From contig DASSWN010000005.1 in the NCBI GenBank assembly GCA_035704905.1, positions 3,058 to 67,057 of the forward strand: DNA of 64,000 bases, given 5' to 3'. This document shows positions 17,427 to 26,689 of this stretch, piece by piece. A program made the translations under genes and the position numbers. The DNA is from DASSWG01 sp035704905 (GTDB lineage: Bacteria > Bacteroidota > Bacteroidia > Flavobacteriales > Flavobacteriaceae). Under the pieces are notes generated by a model that was not told where the DNA came from, searched no databases, and was given only the letters and a program-made list of their open reading frames with translations. Every line of letters begins with the position of its first letter. The first letter of the stretch is position 1.

Positions 17427-18143
17427 ATGTTACCAAAAACAAATATTGAGCGTCAATTGGAAAAATCGCGGCGCAGAAGAATTGGTTCGGAATCCATTTT
17501 GAACGAGGTGAACAGCATTTTTGCCGAAAATGAATTTCAGCGAAAAAAAATTCATGAGAATCTATGGAATGCGGGAGCCGAAGTTGCCAATGATTTTCAA
17601 ATCGAAAAACTCGATTTAGATAGAATTTATCATATTGAAGACATTAAAAAACTTTGTATAAATTATCGCTTGCGTTTTGTGGATGCGCATTATTTCAAAA
17701 AAGAATTTCCCGAAGAGGCAATCACCAAAATTCGAATTTTGGAAAAAGAACATGGAGTGGAACTAAATAATTTCAAATTGGTAGCGCCCGCAAAATTGTT
17801 GAAACTCGAAAATGCCGACGATCCGTTGCTGTTTGCACCAATGGGCAATGATTTTTTCTATTTGGTGCATAAATGGGGAAACGATTTGCATCCGTTGCGA
17901 AAATGGGCAATGTGGCCGTTCCGCGATTTGGAAAATTTGGTTTTTGCCGTTTTTGTTTTCAGCCTAATACTTACTTTTTTAACCCCATTGCATTTTATTG
18001 TCGATGATCCCGGGGTTCGCGAGAAAATAATTTTATTTATGTTTGTTTTCAATTGGACGGGCGGCATGGTGCTGCTAATCGGAATTGGAAAGGGCAAAAA
18101 TGTCAATTCTGAAATTTGGAACAGTAAATATTACAATGCATAG
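17427..18143 (+). CDS. Unrecognised protein with two C-terminal membrane helices
   Basis: A 238-residue protein that I cannot assign. The first about 160 residues are soluble and charged, with an N-terminal basic run (KSRRRRIGSES) and a helical segment. Two hydrophobic helices follow at about residues 172-192 and 203-222, and the end is short and polar. This suggests a tail-anchored-like or hairpin membrane protein with a cytoplasmic N-domain. It stands alone between divergently and convergently oriented neighbours. ATG at 17427; a weak TAATTTTA box is just upstream. Confidence 0.7.
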   Translation: MLPKTNIERQLEKSRRRRIGSESILNEVNSIFAENEFQRKKIHENLWNAGAEVANDFQIEKLDLDRIYHIEDIKKLCINYRLRFVDAHYFKKEFPEEAITKIRILEKEHGVELNNFKLVAPAKLLKLENADDPLLFAPMGNDFFYLVHKWGNDLHPLRKWAMWPFRDLENLVFAVFVFSLILTFLTPLHFIVDDPGVREKIILFMFVFNWTGGMVLLIGIGKGKNVNSEIWNSKYYNA

Positions 18144-18176
18144 TGTCGGGCAAACAGAAACGATTTTAAAGCTGGG

Positions 18177-19145
18177 CTAATGTAAGGGCCGACGTTTGAT
18201 CATTCCGCCCTTGGTGTCCTTCACGCTGGTCATCACCACAAAGGCGTTGGAATCTATTTTTTTAATTTCGGTATTTAATTCGTTCAGTTCCAAACGCGTA
18301 ATGACGGTATAAACAATATCAAGTTGATCGCTCATTTCTGAATGTTTCACCCCGCGTTCCCCTTTATAGATCGTAACGCCTCGCCGCATTTTGTGTATAA
18401 TCATTTCCCGAATTTCCTCGCTGTGCACCGAAACAATGTTTACGGCAATGTATTCTTCGATTCCCTCAATAATGAAATCGATGGTTTTGGAAGCCGCAAC
18501 ATACGTGATCATGGAATAAAGGGCTGATTCGATTGAAAGCAAATACGCGGCGGCTGAAAAAATAATCACATTAATGATAATGACCACATCGCCGATCGAT
18601 GTGCCGAATTTCTTTCCCAAATAAATAGCAAGTACTTCGGTGCCATCTATTACCGAACCACCACGCATGGAAAGTCCGGTGCCGGCACCCAAAAACAGTC
18701 CGCCGAAAACGGCCACCAACAATTTTTCGTCTGTAACTTCGGGAAATTCAACATTATACAACAATAAAGCCAGGCCTAATATGGAAATAGCGGCTTTGAA
18801 TGCAAACTGTTTTCCGATGGTTCCGTAACCCAAAATGACGAAAGGCGCGCTTAAAAATAAAATCAACCAGCTCAACGGGATATTTGCCAATCCGGAGGTC
18901 AACAAAGCCATTCCAATAACCCCGCCGTCGATAAAATGTGCCGGGAGCAAAAAACTTTCTAGGGCAAATGCGGCAGAAGTAATACCGCAAATCATTAAAA
19001 GGCCATCCTTCAGGAAGCGGAAAAGGCTGATTTTAAATTTCCGGTAGGCCTTTGCCGTGCGAAATCCGGAAATTTCTTCACCTTCGGAAATTTCCTTCTC
19101 CGGAAAAACCAATTTATCAAAAACTCTTCTCCAAAAATTTTTCAT
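18177..19145 (-). CDS. YitT family membrane protein (DUF161/DUF2179)
   Basis: A 322-residue integral membrane protein of the YitT family. Five to six hydrophobic helices fill about residues 55-215, with the family signature GGSVIDGTEVLA, and a C-terminal DUF2179-like cytosolic domain covers about 230-320 (VTIYKGERGVKH). Function in the family is not established; transport is suspected. The reading frame is open to a TTG at 19166, but that codon is the last part of a TACCTTTG promoter box, so ATG 19145 is chosen. Confidence 0.85.
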   Translation of the reverse strand: MKNFWRRVFDKLVFPEKEISEGEEISGFRTAKAYRKFKISLFRFLKDGLLMICGITSAAFALESFLLPAHFIDGGVIGMALLTSGLANIPLSWLILFLSAPFVILGYGTIGKQFAFKAAISILGLALLLYNVEFPEVTDEKLLVAVFGGLFLGAGTGLSMRGGSVIDGTEVLAIYLGKKFGTSIGDVVIIINVIIFSAAAYLLSIESALYSMITYVAASKTIDFIIEGIEEYIAVNIVSVHSEEIREMIIHKMRRGVTIYKGERGVKHSEMSDQLDIVYTVITRLELNELNTEIKKIDSNAFVVMTSVKDTKGGMIKRRPLH

Positions 19146-19163
19146 TCGCCGGATGGCTTTGCG

Positions 19164-19171
19164 CAAAGGTA
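19164..19171 (-). promoter_or_regulatory. -7 promoter box for the YitT gene
   Basis: TACCTTTG on the minus strand is an exact TAnnTTTG match and ends 18 bases before ATG 19145. It overlaps the alternative TTG start and so excludes it. Confidence 0.6.
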
Positions 19172-19195
19172 AAAATTCCAGATCAGACTTCGGTG

Positions 19196-21487
19196 TTAAA
19201 ACAAAACTCGAAATGAAAAATTGGGGGTTAGCCCGAGGGCAGATTCTTCCACAAGCACAATTTCATTATTGTTTTTTTTATAATAGGCATTGATTACATT
19301 TTTGGTGTCCATTAAATTCCACAAGGAAATTCCTACATAGGCGTTTGTGTTTTTGCCCAATTTGAACCCTTGATTTGCGGAAATATCCATTCGGAAATAA
19401 TTTTTCAAATTTTCACTGAAGGCCGGTGCATAAATCAGATTTCCGTTATCCAAACCTTCTTTTGTCAGTGGTGTAAATGGTTTTCCGGTGCGCCATTTTA
19501 CCCCGAATGAAACTTTAAAATCACCACTTGAATAAGAAGTTGCAAAATTGAATGCATGTTCGATTTCCAAAATATTGGGCAAATGTTTTTCGGGCAAAGC
19601 GGGGAATTTATAGGAATTGTCCATCAGCGAATAACCAATCCAACTGCTGAAATTGCCAAAGTGTTTGTTCAGCAAAAAGTCGATTCCTTTCACAAAATAA
19701 TTTCCGGTAATTTGGGCATATTGGTACTGGTTCTGAAAACCTTGGCTCTGTGAAGTAATTCCGTTCACTTCCTTAACGTAGGCTTCGGCACTTATCAACC
19801 AATCTTTTTTTTCGTAATAAAGCCCAAAAGAGATTTGTTTACTGCGCAAAATCGGAATTTCATTGTTGTCGGCCAAACGCCACCTGCGTTTTTCAATTCC
19901 CAAAAAATCGGTCTGGTAATCGATTTCTTGTGTGGTGAGCTGACTTTTGAGTTCACCGAGGATTTCGAGGTGAAGATTTTTCCAAAGTTTTTGGTTGAAG
20001 CCGAACCGTGGTTCCAACCTTCCTTCCTTAAAATTACTGAAATAATTGAACCTGCCGCCAAGTTGAAATGTGGTATGTTTGTTTTTTGAGGAATATACAA
20101 CAGAAGAAAAGAGCGCGTGCCGGTCCAAACCCCGGTGTTGGTATTCGGCGGTCTGCGGATTGTTCAAAGCGCGGGTGTTCGAAATGGAGGTGGAAGTAAA
20201 TTCATAACCCGATTGCCAGTCAAATTGATCGTTTATTTTTAAGAAAGAAATGATCTTGAAATTACTTTCCAAAACCAGATTTTCTTGTTCCAAGCGTTGA
20301 TCGCTGAGAAGATCGGAATTTGTGGCTTTCAAACGGTAATTGGAAAAATAAGTTTGGGATGAAAGGCTCCATTTTGGAAGAATTTTCCGTTTATAGAATA
20401 ATCCGGCAGCCAAACTATTTTGTGACAATTGGCTTCTTTTTGATTTCAATTCACCTTCAACAAATGCATTCTCATCAAAACTTAACGCATTTGAAATATT
20501 GATAAAGTTCACTCGTATCCGGTCTTTTTCCGAAAGATCATACAACCATCGCAAACTGAAATCGTTGAACGAAAACTCCTGATTGTTCCGAAGCACTTGG
20601 TCGTTTCGTTCCACCACTTCGCTTCCCTGAAAAGCGCGGTCGTAATACTGCTCATAAGTTGGCGTTGAGAAAAAGGGGGTGAGTGAGGTTCTTGCCGAAA
20701 CCTGAACAGATGATTTGTCACCAAAAGGTGTATCGACGAAAGCGCCCAAATTAATGAAATTCACCCCAACCGCTGCATGGAATTCTTTGTTCAGAATAGT
20801 GTCCGTTTTCATGGCCACCACGCTTGAAACACTGTTTCCATAGGCCGCATTTGTGCCGTTTTTAATGAGCTCAACCTTTTTTGTTTGATAGGGGTTGAAA
20901 GCCGTTATCAGTCCGAAAAAATGTCCTGATTGATACATTCGGATGCCATCCCATAAAATGAGGTTCTGGTCATTGCTTCCACCGCGCACGTTGATGTTTG
21001 AAACACTTTCGTCCACGCTTTGAACGCCGGGCAAGGCTTGTAAAGTTAGTAGAACATCGGGTTCTGTCAGGCCGGGCAAAACCCCAAAATCGTCATAATC
21101 TATTTCCACCACACCATTTTTTTTCTTGGAAATTCCTTGAGTCAAATAATTGATAATAAGCACTTTGTTCAATGTTTGTGGCAAAACGGGTTTTTCATCT
21201 TTTTCTTCCAAAGCTGCATAAACCGCTATAAAACCTTGACCCAGTTTTTCGAAGGAAAGTTTGGTTCGTTCTTCCAAAAATCGCAATGCTTCTTCCAAGC
21301 TGAGGTTTTCGGGGGGCATTTCCGATTTTTCGGTGGAAATCAACTGGTCGGAATATGAAAATATGCGATCATACCGAACAGCCAATTTTGTCAAGATTTT
21401 GGAAACGGGAATTTTGTCGGTTTCTTGCGAATTTCCAACCGAACAAAGGCATGAAAATAAAAGTAAGAAAAGAAATTTTTTAGTCAC
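19196..21487 (-). CDS. TonB-dependent outer-membrane receptor with STN domain
   Basis: A 763-residue TonB-dependent receptor. A signal peptide (to about residue 20) is followed by an STN domain (about 25-90), the part that contacts FecR in Fec-type signalling. The plug (about 125-250) has the conserved VRGGSNDQNLILWDGI, and a 22-strand-type beta barrel ends in SFRVLF. No CarboxypepD-like domain is inserted between STN and plug, which is unusual for Bacteroidota. The start is GTG at 21487; no usable ATG exists nearby. It overlaps fecR by eight bases. The ligand is unknown; iron chelates or glycans are both possible. Confidence 0.92.
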   Translation of the reverse strand: MTKKFLFLLLFSCLCSVGNSQETDKIPVSKILTKLAVRYDRIFSYSDQLISTEKSEMPPENLSLEEALRFLEERTKLSFEKLGQGFIAVYAALEEKDEKPVLPQTLNKVLIINYLTQGISKKKNGVVEIDYDDFGVLPGLTEPDVLLTLQALPGVQSVDESVSNINVRGGSNDQNLILWDGIRMYQSGHFFGLITAFNPYQTKKVELIKNGTNAAYGNSVSSVVAMKTDTILNKEFHAAVGVNFINLGAFVDTPFGDKSSVQVSARTSLTPFFSTPTYEQYYDRAFQGSEVVERNDQVLRNNQEFSFNDFSLRWLYDLSEKDRIRVNFINISNALSFDENAFVEGELKSKRSQLSQNSLAAGLFYKRKILPKWSLSSQTYFSNYRLKATNSDLLSDQRLEQENLVLESNFKIISFLKINDQFDWQSGYEFTSTSISNTRALNNPQTAEYQHRGLDRHALFSSVVYSSKNKHTTFQLGGRFNYFSNFKEGRLEPRFGFNQKLWKNLHLEILGELKSQLTTQEIDYQTDFLGIEKRRWRLADNNEIPILRSKQISFGLYYEKKDWLISAEAYVKEVNGITSQSQGFQNQYQYAQITGNYFVKGIDFLLNKHFGNFSSWIGYSLMDNSYKFPALPEKHLPNILEIEHAFNFATSYSSGDFKVSFGVKWRTGKPFTPLTKEGLDNGNLIYAPAFSENLKNYFRMDISANQGFKLGKNTNAYVGISLWNLMDTKNVINAYYKKNNNEIVLVEESALGLTPNFSFRVLF

Positions 21488-22379
21488 CGACCTTTAAGAT
21501 TACCATATCGTCATTTCGGGTGTACCTTAAATTGAAAGGAATGCTAATGGATTTCAGGGCCATTTCCATATCATTGTGCACAAAACTTCCCGTAAATAAC
21601 TGATTTGCATCAAAAGTACGTGTTTTCAAACGAACCTCCACTTTGTATTGCCGTTCAAATTCGGCAACAACTTCTTTAAACGGAACACTTTGAAAAGAGC
21701 TAAGGTCACTTGTCCAGGAAGGTTTGCTGCGGTCGGTTTTTGAATGTTGGGTCAAGCCGTTCACCAATCGGAAAGTTTTACCGGCAGGCAATAGAATGCT
21801 GTCTTTTGATGTTTTCACGGAAACAAGACCTTCAAAACAGGTAACTTCAAAATAGTTTTCCCGCTCTTTTATATTGAAATGGGTTCCGAGAACGCTTATG
21901 GTTCCGGTGGAAGTTATAACCGAAAAGCGACTTCCTTTTTCGACTTTGAAAAATGCTTCGCCTTGAAGATGAACTTCACGATTTTCTTTCCAGGCATTTT
22001 CCTCATAAGTCAATTCGGAAACGGCATTCAGCAAAACCACCGAACCATCTGGAAGAATGGTTTTTTCTGTTTGCCCCGCGAGGGATTTTATTTCGGTTTC
22101 ATTGGAATGGAAAATGGTAAAATAGGAAGCAAAAGCGATTACAAAAACAGCAGCAATTTTAAGGAAAACAGATATTCTTTCTTCTTTTTGTTGGCGTTTT
22201 ATCCTTGTACGAACCGATTCATAATTTTTTTCGGTATCGAAATTATCCGCTTGGAAAAGACGCGCAGTCTCGGCAAGTTTCGCATAATCGTGGTATGCTT
22301 CCGTTTTTTTGAAAGCATCGAGTTCTGCAGGCGACAATTCGCCATCCAGCCATTTTTGTATGAAAGTTTCCTTTTTCAT
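21480..22379 (-). CDS. FecR family anti-sigma factor
   Basis: A 299-residue FecR-type regulator linking the outer-membrane receptor to the sigma factor. The cytosolic N-terminal part (1-70) starts with the sigma-binding segment FIQKWLDGELSPAEL. One membrane helix follows at about 71-90, then the periplasmic FecR domain (TILPDGSVVLLNA, FKVEKGSRFSV) and a C-terminal DUF4974-like domain that should contact the STN domain of the receptor. It lies between the sigma and receptor genes and overlaps the receptor start. Confidence 0.93.
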   Translation of the reverse strand: MKKETFIQKWLDGELSPAELDAFKKTEAYHDYAKLAETARLFQADNFDTEKNYESVRTRIKRQQKEERISVFLKIAAVFVIAFASYFTIFHSNETEIKSLAGQTEKTILPDGSVVLLNAVSELTYEENAWKENREVHLQGEAFFKVEKGSRFSVITSTGTISVLGTHFNIKERENYFEVTCFEGLVSVKTSKDSILLPAGKTFRLVNGLTQHSKTDRSKPSWTSDLSSFQSVPFKEVVAEFERQYKVEVRLKTRTFDANQLFTGSFVHNDMEMALKSISIPFNLRYTRNDDMVILKVGD

Positions 22380-22473
22380 TTTAATTCCTGCAAAAACCGA
22401 AATCGTTTAAAACACCAACTTTTTCGGGGCACTCAATCATATAACAACAACTCTACAATTTATCCTACCTTTT

Positions 22474-22989
22474 TTAAATTCCTTTAATATCCTTGCGCAA
22501 ACTTTTTAGTGCACCATAAATTCTTTTTTCCACGGCTTTTTTGGAAATCCCCAGAAGTTCCGCGATTTCCTGATGTTTTTTCCCTTCCGCGCGGTTCATC
22601 AAAAAAGCAACGCGTTGCGCTTCGCTTAAGTTTGCCAAGGCGGTTTGATATTTTTTTAAATATTCGGTTTCTTCCAACAGAAAATGTGGATCGTGATGGT
22701 TGGTATTTTCTTTTTTTTGCGATTGAAATTTCAGCACCACTTTTTCATGTTTAATCGCGTTCAATACCTGATTGTTGGCAACTGTGAACAAAAAACTTTT
22801 GGCTTTTTCGGGCGGGACTTCTTTGCACTTTTTCCAGAGTTTCACAAAAGCTTCCTGAACATGGTCTTCCGGATTCAGGCGTTCCCCAAATTTGTAATAT
22901 AAAAAATCACGCAGGTTTTTTGCATGCTTTTTATAAAGCGCGGCAAAAACGGATTCTTCACAAACGTGCTCTTGTAAATTTCTGGCCAT
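22474..22989 (-). CDS. ECF RNA polymerase sigma factor (FecI-like)
   Basis: A 171-residue extracytoplasmic-function sigma-70 factor. Region 2 contains FLYYKFGERLNPEDHVQEAF-type sequence and region 4 carries the helix-turn-helix QEIAELLGISKKAVEKRI. It should be held by the adjacent FecR until the receptor binds ligand, then direct transcription of the receptor set. The frame extends to a TTG at 23025, but a TACATTTG promoter box (23007-23014) lies within the extension, so ATG 22989 is the start. Confidence 0.93.
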   Translation of the reverse strand: MARNLQEHVCEESVFAALYKKHAKNLRDFLYYKFGERLNPEDHVQEAFVKLWKKCKEVPPEKAKSFLFTVANNQVLNAIKHEKVVLKFQSQKKENTNHHDPHFLLEETEYLKKYQTALANLSEAQRVAFLMNRAEGKKHQEIAELLGISKKAVEKRIYGALKSLRKDIKGI

Positions 22990-23006
22990 GAATTTTGGTT
23001 CGCTGA

Positions 23007-23014
23007 CAAATGTA
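23007..23014 (-). promoter_or_regulatory. -7 promoter box for the sigma/FecR/receptor operon
   Basis: TACATTTG on the minus strand matches TAnnTTTG and ends 17 bases before the sigma ATG. It looks like a housekeeping-type promoter. Confidence 0.6.
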
Positions 23015-23172
23015 TAAAAATTCAAAGTTTAAAATTCAGGTTTCATGATTTTGAGTAGTTGGATGCTTCGTTTCAAACTTTAACATTATGTATGGTAGGG
23101 TTTTTTCTTTTTCATTTGTTTTATCCATATAAAAACACTTTTTGGTTAAATAGTTTTTATTTTTAGAGGGGA

Positions 23173-23205
23173 AAAGGCCGTTGGTATTTCGACGGTCTTT
23201 TTTTT
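23173..23205 (+). terminator. Terminator-like hairpin upstream of a T9SS cargo gene
   Basis: AAAGGCCGT (23173-23181) pairs with ACGGTCTTT (23192-23200), with one G-T wobble, and is followed by eight T. It is shaped like a plus-strand intrinsic terminator. No plus-strand gene lies upstream in this divergent spacer, so it could end a short RNA or attenuate the cargo gene at 23268. Confidence 0.55.
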
Positions 23206-23267
23206 AAATTTCACGAAACGTTTATTCAAGACTTATATTTTTTTATTACTCCAAAAACCAATTTATC

Positions 23268-25214
23268 ATGAAACATTTTTATCAAATCTTTAACCCGATT
23301 TTTTTATTTGTTCTCCTTCTTTTTTCAATGAGCATTTCTGCACAAATTGTGAACATTCCCGATGCAAATTTAAAAACGGCTTTGGTGAATTATCAGAATC
23401 CTGTGATTGACACCAATGGCGATTCGGAAATTCAGGTTTCGGAAGCCGAAGCGGTTATCAATGGATTATACTTGGGTTCCTCAAATATTTCGGATGCTAC
23501 GGGGATAGAAGCATTCATAAATGTTACTTTTCTTAATTTATCGTATAACCATTTGACTTCGATAAACCTCTCAAATTTCCCAGATTTGGCTTTTCTGGAC
23601 ATAAGTTCAAATTTTTTGACAGAACTGGATATTTCCAATAATTCCAATCTTACGACCTTGGCCTTTTTATCCAATCCAAATCTCACCTATATCAATCTGA
23701 AAAATGGGAATATGGAAAACATGGAATTGTTGGAACCGCTTTATGAAACGCCAAATGTCAACCTGGTTTGCGTGGACGATGTGAATACGTTTTATGACAT
23801 TATGCCTATGTGGCCGGGAAATATGATGTGGGACGCATTGATCACCACTTATTGCAGCTTCACCCCGGCTCAATCAAATGTACTTACTGGAAATTTGAAT
23901 TTGGACAACGGGCAAGGATGCTTGGATCCGACGGCGACGGGCTTTCCGAATACTTTGGTGCAAGCAGTACAAGGCCCGAATAGTTTTGGCGTTTGGACCG
24001 ACGATATGGGAAATTATGATCTATATGTAGATACTGGTGCCACCATTACTTCCGTAGTGAGTAATCTGCCTCCTTATTTTTCAGTGCTTCCCGCATCGCA
24101 TTCTTCGAATTTTACAGGATACGGAACAACGGAAACAGTGGATTTTTGTATCGAATCCAATTCGCAGGTCGATGACTTGAACGTGACGATAATTCCAATT
24201 TCATTTGCCCAGCCGGGTGAAACAACGGTTTACAAAATTGTTTATGAAAATATGGGAAGCACGGTTTTAAGTGGACAGATTACGTTTCAGTATGACGACA
24301 GTAAACAAACTTTTGTATTGGCGACTCCCACGGAAACTTCCATTACCGCAAATATTTTAAATTTCGATTTCACCGACCTTTTGCCCTTGCACAGTAGGGA
24401 AATTATGGTGGAAATGCTCAATGGAATTCCTCCGGCTGTCGAACTTGGGGACGTGTTGACTTTTACGGCCACTATAACGCCAAACACAAACGATTATACA
24501 CCAAATGACAATACCTTTCAATTGGAACAAACCGTGGTAAGTTCTTTTGACCCGAACGACAAACAAGTTCTGGAAGGGGAAGAAATAGCGATCGCCGATG
24601 CCGATGAATATTTGCATTATCTGATCCGTTTCCAAAATACGGGAACAGCTTCTGCCAATAATGTTGTGGTGACGGACACGTTGAGCGAAATGCTGGACTG
24701 GAGCAGTTTGCGCATGGTTTCCTCGAGCCATGAATTCCGGGCCCGAACAACCAATGGCAATTTTGTGGAGTTTATTTTTGAAGGAATAAACCTTCCCTAC
24801 GAATCGGCCGACGAACCGGGAAGCCATGGCTATATTGCTTTCAAAATAAAGCCCAAAACCGATATCGCCGTTGGGGATTTCATTACGGGAAAAGCCGCAA
24901 TTTATTTCGATTTCAACGAACCAATTATTACGAACACGGTTTCCACGGAAGTGGTGGAAAATCTTTCTTCGGAAAGTTTCAATTTGACGGAAAATATCAG
25001 TTTATATCCAAATCCAACGAATGGTATTTTGAATATTTCCACAGAAAAAGATGTGCAGAATCTGGAGGTTTATTCCATAACGGGAAAACTTCTGTTCCAA
25101 CATTCGGGCGATTTGAAAAATATTGATCTGCAAGAATTCGCCCGTGGCGTTTATTTTCTGAAAATTATGGGCGAAAATGGACAAATCTTTACTGAAAAAA
25201 TCATTCGGAAATAA
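23268..25214 (+). CDS. T9SS type A cargo with leucine-rich repeats
   Basis: A 648-residue secreted protein. A signal peptide covers about 1-25 (ends SISAQ). A short leucine-rich-repeat segment lies at about 65-145 (repeats like LDISNNSNLTTL). Beta-sandwich domains follow, including a conserved Bacteroidota module starting SSFDPNDK at about 425. The last about 75 residues are a type A sorting domain (SLYPNPTNGILNIS ... GVYFLKI). It is probably surface-attached or released. Function is unknown; LRRs suggest adhesion. A terminator-like hairpin precedes it and a clear terminator follows. Confidence 0.88.
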   Translation: MKHFYQIFNPIFLFVLLLFSMSISAQIVNIPDANLKTALVNYQNPVIDTNGDSEIQVSEAEAVINGLYLGSSNISDATGIEAFINVTFLNLSYNHLTSINLSNFPDLAFLDISSNFLTELDISNNSNLTTLAFLSNPNLTYINLKNGNMENMELLEPLYETPNVNLVCVDDVNTFYDIMPMWPGNMMWDALITTYCSFTPAQSNVLTGNLNLDNGQGCLDPTATGFPNTLVQAVQGPNSFGVWTDDMGNYDLYVDTGATITSVVSNLPPYFSVLPASHSSNFTGYGTTETVDFCIESNSQVDDLNVTIIPISFAQPGETTVYKIVYENMGSTVLSGQITFQYDDSKQTFVLATPTETSITANILNFDFTDLLPLHSREIMVEMLNGIPPAVELGDVLTFTATITPNTNDYTPNDNTFQLEQTVVSSFDPNDKQVLEGEEIAIADADEYLHYLIRFQNTGTASANNVVVTDTLSEMLDWSSLRMVSSSHEFRARTTNGNFVEFIFEGINLPYESADEPGSHGYIAFKIKPKTDIAVGDFITGKAAIYFDFNEPIITNTVSTEVVENLSSESFNLTENISLYPNPTNGILNISTEKDVQNLEVYSITGKLLFQHSGDLKNIDLQEFARGVYFLKIMGENGQIFTEKIIRK

Positions 25215-25233
25215 AGAAGAAAAATCCTGATTT

Positions 25234-25273
25234 AAACCCCGGCGTTCCCAAGTTTTGGAAACCGGGGTTTTTT
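25234..25273 (+). terminator. Terminator after the LRR T9SS cargo gene
   Basis: AAACCCCGG (25234-25242) pairs with CCGGGGTTT (25262-25270), followed by more T residues. A strong GC-rich stem at the right distance from the stop. Confidence 0.85.
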
Positions 25274-25308
25274 GTTTCCCAATACTTTACGGTTCAATTT
25301 CAAATCCG

Positions 25309-25316
25309 TAAATTTG
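25309..25316 (+). promoter_or_regulatory. -7 promoter box for ffh
   Basis: TAAATTTG matches TAnnTTTG. The leader to the ffh ATG at 25361 would be about 40 bases. Confidence 0.5.
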
Positions 25317-25360
25317 CAAATTCTGAAATTACAGTAGAATTGTCAAAAAATTGAAGATGT

Positions 25361-26689
25361 ATGTTCGATAATTTAAGCGATAAACTCGACAAAGCGCTCC
25401 ACGTCCTGAAAGGGCACGGGCAAATCACCGAAATAAATGTGGCCGAAACCCTCAAGGAAGTCCGCAGGGCTTTGGTGGACGCCGATGTAAACTATAAAAT
25501 TGCCAAAGAATTCACTTCTACCGTAAAGGAGAAAGCTTTGGGCCAAGATGTGCTTTCAAGTTTGAAGCCGGGGCAATTGATGGTGAAAATCGTAAAAGAT
25601 GAACTGACGGAATTAATGGGTGGCGATGCCGAGGGAATCAACCTTTCGGGAAGCCCAAGCGTGATTCTAATGTCCGGCTTACAAGGAAGCGGTAAGACGA
25701 CTTTCTCCGGAAAATTGGCAAATTTCCTAAAAAACAAGAAAACAAAAAAACCTTTATTGGTTGCTTGTGATGTGTATCGTCCGGCAGCAATCGATCAATT
25801 GCACGTGGTGGGCGAGCAAATCGGTGTTGAGGTTTTTTCACAGCGTGAAAATACCGATCCGGTTTCCATAGCGAAAAACGCGATCGCGCATGCGAAACAA
25901 AATGGACACAACGTAGTAATCATCGATACCGCGGGCCGTTTGGCCGTTGACGAAGCGATGATGACCGAAATTTCCAATATTCATCAAGCCATTCAACCGC
26001 AGGAAACTTTGTTTGTAGTGGATGCCATGACGGGGCAAGATGCCGTCAATACTGCAAAAGCCTTTAACGACCGTTTGAATTTTGACGGGGTTATCTTGAC
26101 AAAACTCGATGGCGACACGCGTGGTGGCGCTGCGATTTCCATTAAATCGGTGGTGAACAAACCCATAAAATTCATCGGTACGGGTGAAAAAATGGATGCC
26201 ATCGACATTTTCTATCCTTCCCGAATGGCGGAACGTATTTTGGGAATGGGCGATGTGATTTCCTTAGTGGAAAGGGCGCAGGAACAATATGACGAAGAGG
26301 AAGCACGAAAAATTCAGAAGAAAATCGCCAAGAACCAATTTGGGTTCGATGATTTCTTGAAGCAAATCCAGCAGGTCAAGAAAATGGGGAACATGAAAGA
26401 CCTGATGGGAATGATTCCCGGTGCCGGCAAAATGATGAAAGATATTGATATCGATGACGATGCGTTCAAAGGAGTTGAAGCAATTATTCATTCCATGACC
26501 CCGGAGGAGCGCGCGCAACCAAAAGTCATCAATCCAAGCCGGAAAAAACGGATCGGAAAAGGTTCCGGAACCTCGGTGCAAGAGGTGAACCAGCTTTTGA
26601 AGCAATTTCAACAAATGAGCAAAATGATGAAAATGATGCAAGGCGGCGGCGGAAAAAAAATGATGCAAATGATGAAGGGAATGAAGTAG
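25361..26689 (+). CDS. ffh: Signal recognition particle protein Ffh
   Basis: The SRP54 homologue that binds signal sequences and 4.5S RNA and targets ribosomes to FtsY. The protein has 442 residues. N domain 1-95; G domain with GLQGSGKTT (106-114), DTAGR, TKLDGDTRGGAA; methionine-rich M domain from about 325 with a run of Met-rich helices to the C-terminus (MSKMMKMM and MMQMMKGMK). The 4.5S RNA gene was not seen beside it. A repeat-filled spacer follows. Confidence 0.97.
   Translation: MFDNLSDKLDKALHVLKGHGQITEINVAETLKEVRRALVDADVNYKIAKEFTSTVKEKALGQDVLSSLKPGQLMVKIVKDELTELMGGDAEGINLSGSPSVILMSGLQGSGKTTFSGKLANFLKNKKTKKPLLVACDVYRPAAIDQLHVVGEQIGVEVFSQRENTDPVSIAKNAIAHAKQNGHNVVIIDTAGRLAVDEAMMTEISNIHQAIQPQETLFVVDAMTGQDAVNTAKAFNDRLNFDGVILTKLDGDTRGGAAISIKSVVNKPIKFIGTGEKMDAIDIFYPSRMAERILGMGDVISLVERAQEQYDEEEARKIQKKIAKNQFGFDDFLKQIQQVKKMGNMKDLMGMIPGAGKMMKDIDIDDDAFKGVEAIIHSMTPEERAQPKVINPSRKKRIGKGSGTSVQEVNQLLKQFQQMSKMMKMMQGGGGKKMMQMMKGMK

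Noticed and set aside
23045..23131. Two very short plus-strand ORFs upstream of the terminator-like hairpin
   Set aside because: 12 and 14 codons, no ribosome-binding sequence and no codon bias; a leader-peptide role is not supported.
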